Source: Orobanche coerulescens
Lineage: Eukaryota > Streptophyta > Magnoliopsida > Lamiales > Orobanchaceae
DNA: 64,000 bases
Reading direction: 5' to 3'
NCBI GenBank assembly: GCA_033398695.1
Contig: CM065817.1
Coordinates: forward strand, 66,204,001-66,268,000
Shown here: piece after piece, positions 1 through 9,862 of the stretch
Numbering within the stretch: the first letter of the stretch is position 1
How the letters are laid out: every line of letters begins with the position of its first letter
Notes under the pieces: generated by a model
The model's database searches: none
Seen by the model: the letters and a program-made list of their open reading frames with translations, nothing else
Told to the model about the DNA's origin: nothing
Translations under genes and position numbers: made by a program

Positions 1-236
1 TATATATATATACATATATATTGTAATACCCAGTTGTAATTCAGTAATTATCATTAAGTATTTATCATTCAGTAATTTCACTCATTAATGATCATTTGTC
101 ACTTATATTCAATCATGGTATTCATCGTTCAGAGTAATTGTATTGTGTATCAATCGTCATTCATCACTAATCTAATTGGAGTTTCGTGCCGTGTTTATCA
201 TCATTGTCATTTTCATTATGGGCTATGCGTGAGGAG

Positions 237-798
237 TAGCGCACGCTACGTACTCTTTTTAGCGCGCGCTAATTGAGTACAGGTAGCGCACGTTACCACT
301 CAGCATTAGCGCACGCTAATGTTACCCTGGCTGCAGTCCAGAAGGTACTGGACTGCAGGTGAGTTATAAGTAGCGCACGCTACGAATGGTAAGTAGCGCG
401 CGCTAGTGGATTGTAGTAGCGCACGCTAATATTTGGTGTAGCGCGCGCTAAGGACGGATCAGGTTGAGTCCAGTGGCTACTGGACTGCATTGGATTAATT
501 CATAGTGCACGCTATGAGTGATTTTTAGCGTACGCAAGCGGTGTAGTAGCGCACGCTAATTGTTGGTTGTAGCGCACGCTACCGAGATCAGATCAGAGGA
601 CAGAAGGTTCTGGACTTCAGTACTGGACAGCAGATATTTAACTAGCGCACGCTAACAATTGGAGTTAACGCACGCTATTGGGATGGAGTTAGCGCACGCT
701 ACCAGGTTGTAGCGTACGCTAACAAGTCAGCCAGAGTTCACAGGAATATTCGTACAACTCGTTAGCGCACGCTAAATAGCAAGTCATAGCGTGCGCTA
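237..798 (+). repeat. Array of 18 palindromes TAGCGCACGCTA in LTR G copy 1
   Basis: Eighteen 12-mers close to TAGCGCACGCTA or the perfect palindrome TAGCGCGCGCTA start at 237, 260, 284, 307, 371, 394, 417, 439, 503, 526, 547, 570, 643, 666, 690, 710, 763 and 787. They fall in four groups of four plus a final pair. Steps inside groups are 20-24 bp, mostly 23; steps between groups are 64, 64, 73 and 53 bp. The 11-bp DNA between neighbours is not conserved. The array ends 11 bp before a TATA box. A promoter-proximal regulatory role is inferred only from position. Confidence 0.9.
331..358. repeat. Inverted repeat in the spacer between palindrome groups 1 and 2 of LTR G
   Basis: CTGCAGTCCAG (331-341) and its exact reverse complement CTGGACTGCAG (348-358) flank a 6-bp loop. 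A related AGTCCAGT/ACTGGACT pair lies in the next spacer (about 471-490), and weaker CTGGAC copies lie in the third (about 610-630). The spacers therefore carry their own symmetric element. Confidence 0.8.
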
Positions 799-809
799 AT
801 CTGGAGCAG

Positions 810-817
810 TATAAATT
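810..817 (+). promoter_or_regulatory. Putative TATA box of LTR G copy 1
   Basis: TATAAATT lies 11 bp after the last palindrome and within 60 bp of a pyrimidine-rich stretch (about 837-860), as expected for an LTR promoter at the U3/R border. No transcript evidence is available. Confidence 0.6.
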
Positions 818-2025
818 GGACAGTTAGCCTGAGTTTCGTCATTTTCTCACTTCTCTTCGTTTTTGAGCGACGTCGGGCGATTTCGGGCGACTTGGAGTAT
901 TCTCTTCGAGCTGCTATCATCTATCATCATTTTCAAGTCTTTGAGTTGGATTAATCATCATTTCATCATCTTCATCTCATCAAATCAAAGGTATTAATCT
1001 CTTGGATCTAGAATTTCGGATTTTTGGGTTTTTCCTTCCGATTTCTTTGTGTAAGCTTGGATTGTTGTTGGAATATTTTGGATATGGATTATCTACCTTG
1101 GATAAATGTATTCCTACGGATTTCATGGCTATTTTGGGGATTTATATCAAGAACCCTTGGGGTTGACTTTGGATAATTTGGGGATTTTTGTTTGACGTTG
1201 TTGTAATCTTGAAATTGTGGATTCCTATGAGATTATTGATATCATTGAAAGTGTTTCGATGGTTTGAAATACTCATCATGGAGTTGGTTTCGATATATTC
1301 GAGTTTGGATATTGTTGTATCGACGTTTGAGTCGGTTATGATCGTATTTGATTCGTGTAATGATCGAATTATTGGTAAATTGTGTTATTCAAGGTTGTTC
1401 GAGCGACCGACATTTCATTTAGGACGTTGTTCGTGGACGGACATTCTTCATCAGTGTTGTGTAAGTTAACTCTTACTCGGTTAAAAGGATGTTCATTCCT
1501 TTTGTTGTTGATTATTCATAATCATAACTCATTCATCATGGTATTAATCACATTGAGACTTGTAATTGTCGAATAATCATTTCATTCACGAGGAACGACG
1601 GTTCCAAAGCATTTCATTGGGTTATCAATCACGTCACTATTATTTTCATCTCGGTGAGTCATCTTGGCCTTGTCGAATTATTATTCATTGATATTCATTG
1701 TGGTCATTCTCGTTCATATGACCTTCTGGGTTCATATTGCATGGCCGGGTGTGGCTGTGTGGAATTTTTAGTCGGGCACGCGATGGTCAAGTATTGGGTT
1801 CACCGATATATTGGACCGTGCACACGGTAAAGCTTAACTCCGTGAGACTAATTAGGCACAAGGACGGGTGTGTCCGGTCATTCGTCTTGTACACTTGAAC
1901 AGAACATTACGGGCGTACTATGCTACTCCTCTTCAGCGTAATTCATAACTAAGGATATTTCATAACTTCAGTCAAATCATGATTGTGTATTTTCAACCGT
2001 TGAGGATTGTTGTTCTGTATAACTG

Positions 2026-2040
2026 ACCCCGTTGGGGGAT
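2026..2040 (+). other. ACCCC/GGGG hairpin in LTR G, shared with other families
   Basis: CTGACCCCGTTGGGGG can fold as a short C4/G4 hairpin. It is followed by a T-rich stretch ending TTTTCAGG. Similar C-run/G-run signatures followed by CAGG or related sequence occur in LTRs A (near 4577), H (near 51984), B (near 27231), E (near 47440) and F (near 36468, minus strand). Confidence 0.5.
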
Positions 2041-2527
2041 TTTGTTTTCAGGTCACGGCAAGGCAAAGGCACGGGAAGAGCATGTTGACGGCGAGGAGTC
2101 CCAGTGATACTAGTAGGGGGCCCCAGTCATTCCGCTTAATTCAGTCATTTCAGTCATTTCAGTCATTTCAGTCATTTTTATTTCTCTTCATTTGTATTTC
2201 CGCTGCAAATTCCGTTTGAGACGTTTATTTATTCAGGGTGGTGTATTTTATCTTCATATAAAATATACTAGTATTCTGTTTTGTCCTGGTGTAATGTACT
2301 TAAGCTCCTCATCGGAGTATTTGGTAATATAATGTGGTTCGGTATTACAATTATTTTATTTAATTCATCAGTTTTCATTCGCCTGGTGGGTCCCAGTCGG
2401 GGGTCCATGGCATTGTAATATCCGCCTAGTTTGGGGTGTTACATATATATATATATATATATATATATTATGTAAAGTGTGTGTGTGTGTGTCATGTGGG
2501 TATATATATTTATATATATATATATAT

Positions 2528-2587
2528 AATATACATACATCACATTTATATATATATATATATATATGTGTGTGATGTATGTATATT
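2528..2587. repeat. TA-rich inverted repeat in LTR A
   Basis: A 17-bp arm at 2528-2544 (AATATACATACATCACA) is exactly complementary to 2571-2587, separated by a TA run. The 3' LTR of copy 1 (around 8352) has only the right arm, so the inverted duplication is special to the 5' LTR. It is also present in copy 2 (about 55308-55370). Confidence 0.75.
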
Positions 2588-3011
2588 ATATATATATATA
2601 TGTGTATACGGGTAAATACGAGTATAGTATGTGTTTCGTGTTGGAATCGGAGTTATCTATTATGTTGTTTTCGGTCGATATCGTGTTATCGAATGAATTG
2701 TATTTCATTCAAGGTTGTTCGAGTGCTTGTGATTGTCGGAGGACGCCGTTGATCGATTCGTGGTAGAGGTTGATCGTGGAAGGACTTTCTCGCCTTCGGT
2801 TTGAGGCAAGTTTTATACTTGTACTAGTCAATGAGATTAATGTTATCATATATGTGTATGAATGTGTGTACCATTTCGAGACTTGGTCTCTTTATGATTT
2901 TGTTGATATCAGGGGATTGTTTGATACGATACCCTTCGGCAAATTATGCCAAATATTATTGTTGTTCGTAAATGGCCGATTTAAGGCATTGCGATACTTG
3001 TTGGTAATATA

Positions 3012-3160
3012 TTGTCGATAGCCGGTTCGCGGTATCGACATATCGAATGTTATTGTTGATTGATGTTCCATTGAGATATTGTTGTCGATAGCCGGTTCGC
3101 GGCATCGACGTATCGATTGTTATTGTTGATTGATGTTCCATCAAGATATTGTTGTGAATA
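3012..3160 (+). repeat. Two tandem units of about 70 bp in LTR A
   Basis: Units begin TTGTCGATAGCCGG at 3012 and 3082 and both end in TTGATTGATGTTCCAT; a degenerate third start is near 3152. Also seen in the other three LTR A copies. Confidence 0.8.
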
Positions 3161-3270
3161 GTCGTCATTGATATCAGTGTTTTTTCTATTGATGTCGTAT
3201 TGGACGATTGAAGGCATTGACGTATTCGATTATCATCTTCGTTATCGGTAACCGATTAAAAGTGCCGAGA

Positions 3271-3530
3271 CATCCGTTGTATAATTGTTATCGGTTAACC
3301 ATTCTAAAGGTAATCGATGTATTGAATTGGGATTTTCAAGCTAATTCCCATCCGTTGTATAATTATTATCGATTGTCCGCTCTAAAGGTAATCGATATAT
3401 TGAATTGGGATTATCAAAGCTAATTCCCATCCGTTGTATAATTGTTATCAATTGACCGTCCTGAAGGTAATCGAGGTATTGAATTGGGACTGTGGAGGAT
3501 AGTTCCCATCCGTTGAATTATTATTGTCGT
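3271..3530 (+). repeat. Tandem units of about 79 bp in LTR A
   Basis: CATCCGTTG recurs at 3271, 3349, 3428 and 3507. Each unit contains GGTAATCGA and ends GAATTGGGA; sequence between the cores varies. It is conserved at corresponding places in all LTR A copies. Confidence 0.8.
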
Positions 3531-4157
3531 GTTGGCCGACTCAAGGCAGCACACTATTATTCTTGTGAACTCGGTAATTTTGTGATCGTTGAGGGTTTGA
3601 GGATTTCCCGGATTGTTGTGTTGTGATTATTGCTCGTGTTAATCGGTCCTTAGGGATTTTGATCCCAGGATGGTTGTTTTGAATATCGTTGGTCGTGTCG
3701 ATCTTTCATTATTCGTATGTCATCATTCACTTGGTGAGTCGTATGATCCGTATTGGTTGTGTTATCCTTTGAGTTTCGTTGTCATGTTGCATCGTGACAT
3801 ATGTGGAATCATATTTGCTTGCCGATTGGTTATTGTGTAGGATTTTTAGCCGGGCACACGATGGTCATCATGCGTGGATGTTTCCGCATTGGACCGTGCA
3901 CACGAGACGTAGTTCGTGAGGCTAATTAGGTACATTGTCCCACGTATATTCTGGATTCCATATACGGGTGGACATGTGCACGGACACATTTCCGGATCGG
4001 GCGTACTGTGATGTCCCTCTTGAGTCATATTGTTTTGGTCGTTCATAATCTATGTTGTATTGGATATGTCCGACGATTCGCGACTGGTCGTTCATACGCC
4101 AAGGGGTATGTTCGATAGTTAGGTTTGTTTCTATGAGATCTGTATTGTGATGATTTA

Positions 4158-4290
4158 CAGCTTCGGGCCGTTCGGCTTTCAGGCCATCGTGATATTTTGG
4201 CAGCTTCGGGATGTTCGGCTTTCAGGCCATCGTAATATTTTGGCAGCTTCGGCTAAGGGATTTCAGGCCATTGTGATGTATTGGTATTTC
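4158..4290 (+). repeat. Three tandem units of about 43 bp in LTR A
   Basis: CAGCTTCGG starts at 4158, 4201 and 4243, each followed by TTTCAGGCCAT; the third unit is degenerate. The same array is at 56928-57060 and 62660-62790. Confidence 0.75.
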
Positions 4291-4982
4291 CGTTGGAGCC
4301 TTTGGGCATTGTGATTCTTATTTATTTCAGCGTTGGTTTGGTTTACCTTCGGGTAATGTATTGTTGTGTTCTATATTTATGATTCGCCGTTGGGCACTTA
4401 TGTTCTAACCTATTGAGCAGGTATTGATCGTATGCCGTGGGCATAGTGTTCCATGAATGCTCGATTCTTACTTTGGTTTGTGAGCATCTCGTACTACCAT
4501 TGTTGTACTGTTCATTCTGCCTTTGGATGCATATCATGTTGTACATGTATTTGGTATACATTATCTGGATGACTGACCCCGTGGGGGCGGAAAATGTTTT
4601 CATGTTTTTGGTGCTTGCGAGAAGAGAGTTGGGACACAGGGGCATGACGATGGTGACGAGGCATTCGAGCGATACTAGTCCGAGATATTTTGGGTTCATG
4701 TCGGCCAGACAGTTTGGAGTACTCCAATTTTGTTCAGTCGTTGTCGTTTTATATTATCCGAGCAAGGCTCGTGGATGTTGTTGTATTTTATTTTGGCCAT
4801 GTAGGCCCATCCTTGTCGTTGAAATTCCAAATCGGAATAGTATGTCGGACATCATAGTAGGGTCTGTGATTTCCTATTTTGGTCAGTTTGTTGTATTTTA
4901 GTCGTGTTCGCCTGGTGGATCACCTGCTGTGGGGTCCACGGCACTGTAATAACCCAATGGGATTTGGGGGTGTTACAGAAGA

Positions 4983-5000
4983 TAGTATCAGAGCATTGGG
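4983..5000 (+). promoter_or_regulatory. Primer binding site of element A copy 1
   Basis: TAGTATCAGAGCATTGGG begins 6 bp after the LTR end TGTTACA. It matches the common plant gypsy primer site TGGTATCAGAGC, which pairs with the 3' end of initiator methionine tRNA, with one substitution (TGG to TAG). The copy at 57749 shares the substitution. Confidence 0.8.
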
Positions 5001-5458
5001 TTGTGAGATACCCTGATATGTGAGTTATGTGGCTCTACTGACGCGGTAGTAGTGGGGCTGTCAGGTTATGACAACCTGGGCAGTCGGGTTTTGTGAGTCG
5101 TGATAGTGGACGACTGTATGAATCATTCTTTGATCGAGTCATCGTCAGTGAAGACTAGTATCGCAAGACCTCGAAGCTTCGTATGACTTGTGTAAGGACT
5201 CTATTCTCTTTTATGTGCATACATTCATTATGTCATTGATTATACATGTTTTGTTGAAACCTGTGTGTAACATTTGTGTTACGAGTCATTTATGATTATT
5301 TACTTTGGAGCGTGTGGGCTCTGTATCGGCTATGATTAGCGCGATCGACGTGATCGTTTATCTGTTGAGTATGTATACTCGTGTTTGGTTATGACCTAGC
5401 ATTCTGGCCGTTGAGGCGTATTTGAGCTGTGGTCATCACTGAACGTTATTCTTTCATT

Positions 5459-6361
5459 ATGGAAAGAGGACATAATAGAGGGGGTAGAAGCCGTCGAGTG
5501 GGCCAAAACCCGAAACTTCGTACCAATACTTCGATGGTTGACGAATCATTTTCGGAGTCGTGCTCGAGAACCCACTGATCGTGATTGTGCTTGGAGTGAG
5601 TTCAAGACTCTCATGTTAGAGAGGTATTATCCGGCTCCACTTCGTGAAGCCAAGTTGTCGGAGGTTTTGAACCCCGAATCCATTGAGGACGAGGGTGTTA
5701 TTGTTATCGCTGAAAAGTTTCAAGGACTTCTTCAGTTTACTTCATCTGTTATCCGTACTGAGGCGAATAAGATCAAGTATTTCAGCAAGAGGTTGAAACC
5801 GCAGTTGAGGATGCAGTTGTTCATTCACAATTGTAACTCACTTGGCGAATTCATCGAGAAGGCTCTTGGAGCAGAGCTTTCGATCAAGGAGCTTACTCAG
5901 AATGATCCTTCAGTTTCTTCTGGTGAGAGGACTAGGATGTTGATTCGTTCATAGGGACATCAGGCTCCGACGTCCCAGAGGTCATTTTCTAGTCGACTTC
6001 GTGCTGGGAAAGCATCTTCTTCTCAGGCGACGAGTTCGACTATTATTTGTTTTAACTATGATTCAGCGGGGTATGTGAGTACTCGATGTACGGTGCTATT
6101 ATTTATTTTCTGTGTGGGAGGCAGGGACACCTTCAGAAATACTGCAGGAGTTCTAGTGCTAGTAGATCTCGAGAGAGCTCACGGGCCTCGAGAGATTTTG
6201 TTGCTTCAGTCCGTACTTCATCCAAGGGGTCATATCGGGCTTCGGGAGCCAGATGTATGGACAACCGAGGAGGGGCGGCGAGTTTAGATTTGGGTCTTCT
6301 TCGAGTCGATGAGATCGAGGAGCTCGATGATCTGGAGGAGGTTGATTCCGGGTACATTTGA
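5459..6361 (+). pseudogene. gag: Truncated gag of element A, copy 1
   Basis: The likely original start is ATG 5459, opening an Arg/Gly-rich N-terminus (MERGHNRGGRSRRV) typical of gypsy gag; this frame stops at TGA 5576-5578. The downstream frame (about 5538-5954) carries a retrotransposon gag domain with the W-x-EF-x7-YYP pattern. The first half of the normal gag core is missing between the two frames, so a deletion with frameshift is likely. Copy 1 has a further TAG stop (5952-5954), where copy 2 reads Glu, and a 4-bp deletion near 6096. Two zinc-knuckle remnants follow. The first lacks its second Cys and the His (both Tyr); the second lacks its first Cys. Gag would form the particle and bind RNA; this copy cannot encode a normal protein. 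Confidence 0.8.
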
Positions 6362-7013
6362 GATGTAATCTTGATTTGTATTTTCCTTGTCTTTCGGATT
6401 GATGTTTGACTCCGTCTGTATTTTAGTATTGTGGTTGCGAACCATTTATGGTCGATCTATCTTGTAATGATTGTATCTGAGAATCTTGACACTTGAGTCA
6501 TTTGATGTGATTTCCTTCCTTTTGGTCCTGTACCCGAGATTTTTGTGATGATCCGGGTAATTGTTCATTGTGATTCAAGACATCAAGTCGTGAGGACTTG
6601 GGCATGTAGTTGATATGGTCCCGAGGACTATTCGTGCATTGTTATTTTCGTTTGTGGTGCGAGTCCGTGATTGCATGGGCGTCCGATGCTGACGAGAACG
6701 GGGAAGTGTACACCAATGGTTGTAGGCATGTACAATGAGCGGCTCCCTCGGGATGTGTACGCCGGTGTTACTAGTCATGCGGTTAGTACGACTTCCTGGC
6801 TGGTCTCTAGCAGGAGAGTCATGATTCGGCTAATCTCGCACTTGGTTGAGTGTCTTTATCACTTGATTTTTTCGCCTTGTTCAGGCAGAGGAGACGTGGG
6901 GACCCGTAGGGTCAGCCCAGTTACTCAGGCGGAATTGCTCGTATTGAGGAGTATTCCTGGAGATGTTGTTTTCTTATCCTGACGGATAGTCCGTACCCCG
7001 ACTTGAGCACCCT
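6362..7013 (+). other. Non-coding internal region of element A copy 1, between gag and polypurine tract
   Basis: About 650 bp with stops in all frames and no recognisable pol motif. The short frames (for example 6671-6982) match nothing I recognise. Copy 2 (59132-59783) is almost identical. Confidence 0.6.
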
Positions 7014-7051
7014 GAGTTTCGGGGACGAAACTCTTTTTAAGGGGGGGAGTA
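7014..7051 (+). promoter_or_regulatory. Pre-PPT hairpin and polypurine tract of element A copy 1
   Basis: GAGTTTCG (7014-7021) and CGAAACTC (7026-7033) form a perfect 8-bp stem with a 4-nt loop. A polypurine tract AAGGGGGGGAGTA (7039-7051) follows, ending at the 3' LTR start. The tract primes plus-strand DNA synthesis in LTR elements. The hairpin recurs in B, E and F. Confidence 0.8.
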
Positions 7052-7257
7052 TATAATATCCGGGGGTAATTTTTTTTCGTGTTACTGTTGAGTTATACGT
7101 ATTCATTTGGAATTATACAAATGTTGTTGTTTGGACCAATACAATGTATATTGTATTAGAATATTTCGGGATCGAAATATTTTTACTGGTCGTCGGTTTG
7201 GTTTCGTCGTTTGGTTGTTGCTTGGCGAGTTTGGAATTTTGGCTAAGTTTATAGCCA

Positions 7258-7338
7258 TAACGTACGCTACCTGTGTAGCATTACGTACGCTAATTTGTTG
7301 CGATTACGTACGTTACGTCCTGAGGTTTACGTACGTAA
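7258..7338 (+). repeat. Quartet of ACGTACGT palindromes at exact 23-bp pitch, LTR A copy 1
   Basis: 12-mers TAACGTACGCTA, TTACGTACGCTA, TTACGTACGTTA and TTACGTACGTAA start at 7258, 7281, 7304 and 7327: 23, 23 and 23 bp. The three 11-bp spacers share no obvious sequence. The quartet lies about 75 bp before the (TA)n run that occupies the TATA position. Confidence 0.9.
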
Positions 7339-7411
7339 TGCGTGGTCGGTGGTAGGAACCTTCCTCGTAGTCAACTTTCGGCCGGTAGGGCCAGGGTATC
7401 TTTGAGGTATC

Positions 7412-7413
<2 letters not shown>

Positions 7414-7462
<49 letters not shown>

Positions 7463-7566
7463 CATCTTTGTCATGTTATTTCTCTCACTTCACATGACAT
7501 TTTCTCTCTCCCTCTCACGTTGTCATTATACATCTCTTTCTCACTTTCCTCTCTCACTCCCTCACG

Positions 7567-7614
<48 letters not shown>

Positions 7615-7700
7615 TCTCACGTTCTTTCACTTGCTATCATCCTCTCTCTCTCGTTCTCTCTCTCTCTCTCTCTCTCTCTCATCCTTCTCTCTCGTTTTTT
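7414..7700 (+). repeat. (TA)n and CT-rich microsatellites in the LTR A promoter region
   Basis: A TA run of about 46 bp (7414-7459) is followed by a CT-rich tract, a second TA run (7568-7611) and (CT)n (7640-7680). In copy 2 the first TA run is only about 17 bp (60184-60200). Frames here encode only Ile/Tyr or Leu/Ser repeats and are not genes. The first TA run may serve as the LTR TATA element. Confidence 0.8.
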
Positions 7701-8160
7701 TTTCTTTTTCGACGAGGTAGAGTTATGGACGGGCAGTCGGCTTCTTCATAGTTTCCTGCGACGGACTGGAGTTGACGACCGGAGTAGAGGACTGACGTCT
7801 CCGGCGACGACCGGAACTCGACGGCGGCATGGTGGACTGGAGCTGTTCCGGCCTTTGCTCAGGCGTCGGCGCTCTTCATGGTTTCCGGCCATGGACGCGG
7901 CTCCATTGATTCCGGCGACCGGATGTGGTTTCTGTCCGGAACGGACGGCAGAACGGAGGCTTGACAGATTTTCGGCGAGGAGTTGAAGGCGGAGATGGAG
8001 TTGGGTGAAAACCGGCCATGGACGGAAACGGGCTGGAGTTGGACGAGGTCCGGCGGGTCAGTTTTTCCGGCGGCCGAGTTCCAGCAGGAGAGTTGTTTTC
8101 TGACCAGATTCCGGCGAGGGTAACCGGCCGATCGGCTCTTCTGGTAAGTTTCTTGTGCAG
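7701..8160 (+). other. GC-rich leader-like segment of LTR A copy 1
   Basis: About 450 bp rich in CCGGCG and GGAGTT motifs between the CT tract and the TA/TG microsatellite. A short frame from about 8018 opens with ATG, but the same segment in copy 2 carries many small differences upstream and I see no conserved protein. It is best read as transcribed LTR leader. Confidence 0.4.
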
Positions 8161-9419
8161 GTGTGTGTATATATATATATTATGTGCACAGTGTGTTGAG
8201 TGTATAAATATATATATATATATATTGTGTGTGTTTCGTGTGTGTGTGTGTTATATATATATATAGTGTGTAAGTAGTGTGTATATGTGCAGTGAAGGTA
8301 TATATATATATATTATGTAAAGTATGTGTGTGTCATGTGGGTATATATATATGTGATGTATGTATATTATATATATGTGTGTATACGGGTAAATACGAGT
8401 ATAGTATGTGTTTCGTGTTGGAATCAGAGTTATCTTATGTTGTTTTCGGTCGATATCGTGTTATCGAATGAATTGTATTTCATTCAAGGTTGTTCGAGTG
8501 CTTGTGATTGTCGGAGGACGCCGTTGATCGATTCGTGGTAGGACGTTGATCGTGGAAGGACTTTCTTGCCTTCGGTTTGAGACAAGTTTTATACTTGTAC
8601 TAGTCAATGAGATTAATGTTATCATATATGTGTATGAATGTGTGTATCATTTCGAGACTTGGTCTCTTTATGATTTTGTTGATATCAGGGGATTGTTTGA
8701 TACGATACCCTTCGTCAAATTATGCCAAATATTATTGTTGTTCGTAAATGGACGATTTAAGGCATTGCGATACTTGTTTGTAATATATTTGTCGATAGCG
8801 GTTCAGATATCGACATATCGATTGTTATTGTTGATTGATGTTCCACTGATATTGTTGTCGATAGCCGGTTCGCGGCATCGACGTATCGATTGTTATTGTT
8901 GATTGATGTTCCATCAAGATATTGTTGTGAATCGTCGTCATTGATATCAGTGTTTTTTCTATTGATGTCGTATTAGCCGATTGAAGGCATTGACGTATTC
9001 GATTATCATCTTCGTTATCGGTAACCGATTAAAAGTGCCGAGACATTCGTTGTATAATTGTTATCGGTTAACCATTCTAAAGGTAATCGATGTATTGAAT
9101 TGGGATTTTCAAGCTAATTCCCATCCGTTGTATAATTATTATCGATTTTCCGCTCTAAAGGTAATCGATCTATTGAATTGGGATTATCAAAGCTAATTCC
9201 CATCCGTTGTATAATTGTTATCGATTGATCGTCCTGAAGGTAATCGAGGTATTGAATTGGGACTGTGGAGGATAGTTCCCATCCGTTGAATTATTATTGT
9301 CGTGTTGGCCGACTCAAGGCAGCACACTATTATTCTTGTGAACTCGGTAATTTTGTGATCGTTGAGGGTTTGAGGATTTCCCTATTTTGTTGTGTTGTGA
9401 TTATTTCTCGTGTTAATCG

Positions 9420-9432
9420 GTCCTTGGGGTAT
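9420..9432. other. Junction between element A copy 1 and element B
   Basis: Left of about 9425 the DNA follows LTR A (compare 62150); right of it the DNA follows LTR B from its position 216 onward (compare 29902). Both parents carry CTTRGGG here, so the join has short homology. The loss of 1.3 kb of A and 0.2 kb of B points to a deletion. Confidence 0.75.
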
Positions 9433-9579
9433 TTTATGCTTCGTAATTTGCTCGTTATCTTTTTGGATCATAACCGGTGCGTTAAAGTGGTCGAGACGTC
9501 GTTGAATGCCTAACCGGACCGTCGGGGCTGGCCACGGCCGAGTCACGGCCGCACATTCTTGGCGAGGGGCTTTGGCCGA

Positions 9580-9830
9580 TTCTGGCCGTAAGGTTCCGGA
9601 GACGGCCGTACGTGCTGGGCAGGGTGCATCCGGACGAAGGCCGGTTACGGCCGTATGGAGTGATCGGTTACGGCCGTACGTGGTCGGCAGGGTGCTGGGC
9701 AGGACTTTCGACGAAGGCCGGTTATGGCTATATGGAGTGATCGGTTACGGACGTACGTGGTCGGCAGGGTGCTGGGCAGGACTTTTGACGAAGGCCGGTT
9801 ACGGCCGTAAAGGTACCGAATACGGCCGTA
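9580..9830 (+). repeat. Four pairs of ACGGCCGT palindromes, B 5' LTR
   Basis: Core octamers near ACGGCCGT lie at about 9582 and 9602, 9647 and 9670, 9724 and 9747, 9801 and 9822: steps of 20-23 bp inside pairs and 77 bp between the last three pairs. One pair member is mutated (TTATGGCTAT at 9722). The B 3' LTR has six such pairs. Confidence 0.85.
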
Positions 9831-9854
9831 CGAGACCAGGCAGACACTGGACAG

Positions 9855-9862
9855 TATAAATA
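9855..9862 (+). promoter_or_regulatory. Putative TATA box of B 5' LTR
   Basis: TATAAATA about 26 bp after the last palindrome core. The same octamer is at 30489 in the 3' LTR. Confidence 0.6.

Larger units (their letters stand above)
22..2443 (+). mobile_element. Solo LTR G, copy 1, inside the 5' LTR of element A
   Basis: It starts TGTAATACCCAG and ends GGGGTGTTACA, the typical TG...CA ends of plant gypsy LTRs. Both flanks are TATAT (17-21 and 2444-2448), consistent with a 5-bp target duplication, although the site is a TA repeat so this is weak. No primer site follows and no polypurine tract precedes it, so it is a solo LTR. The 3' LTR of element A has the same TA-rich site without the insertion, which proves insertion into A. 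It carries a palindrome array, a TATA box and a C/G hairpin, listed separately. Small reading frames in it look like chance frames. Confidence 0.9.
2444..4977 (+). repeat. Element A copy 1, 3' part of the 5' LTR
   Basis: Continues LTR A after solo LTR G and matches 55227-57743 and the 3' LTR copies. It ends GGGGGTGTTACA at 4977, directly before the primer binding site. It contains TA/TG microsatellites (2444-2610) and three sets of short tandem repeats. It has no convincing coding content; the predicted frames are Ile/Tyr repeats of the microsatellite or chance frames. Confidence 0.85.
1..9425 (+). mobile_element. Element A copy 1: gag-only gypsy LTR element (truncated)
   Basis: Assembled from a 5' LTR (1-21 and 2444-4977, split by solo LTR G), an internal region (4978-7051) and a 3' LTR (7052-9425). 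The internal region is only about 2.07 kb and holds a primer binding site, one gag remnant, about 650 bp of non-coding DNA and a polypurine tract. I see no protease, reverse transcriptase or integrase. This layout matches the described TR-GAG type of non-autonomous plant LTR element (long terminal repeats plus gag only). The left end lies outside the window, and the right LTR lacks its last 1.3 kb, which copy 2 retains (62150-63479). The right edge is a junction with element B near 9425. A second, almost identical copy is at 52705-63479. Confidence 0.85.
7052..9425 (+). repeat. Element A copy 1, 3' LTR (right end missing)
   Basis: Starts TATAATATCCGGGGG, a TG-to-TA change at the LTR terminus shared with copy 2. 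It contains in order a palindrome quartet, a (TA)n run, a pyrimidine-rich run, a GC-rich leader-like segment (7700-8150), TA/TG microsatellites and the 70-bp and 79-bp tandem arrays. Homology to the complete LTR of copy 2 (59822-63479) stops near 9425, where element B sequence begins. Confidence 0.85.

Noticed and set aside
237..798. Evenly spaced short repeats resembling a CRISPR array
   Set aside because: Repeats are 12-bp degenerate palindromes with 11-bp spacers, inside a plant LTR, without cas genes; unit sizes do not fit CRISPR.
2528..2587. MicroRNA-type hairpin
   Set aside because: The inverted repeat is made of TA/TG microsatellite DNA and is missing from the 3' LTRs; no miRNA features are seen.
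3271..3530. Satellite or centromeric repeat
   Set aside because: The 79-bp tandem units occur as a few copies at a fixed place in each LTR A, so they are part of the LTR.
4343..4901. 118- and 154-codon frames on opposite strands in LTR A
   Set aside because: They overlap each other in LTR sequence, are disrupted or altered in the other LTR copies, and show no known motif.
7473..7751. Reading frames made of Leu/Ser and Ile/Tyr repeats (also 2566-2766, 8018-8471, 25711-25932, 55209-55533, 60213-60484, 60598-61269)
   Set aside because: They translate TA, TG and CT microsatellites; not protein genes.
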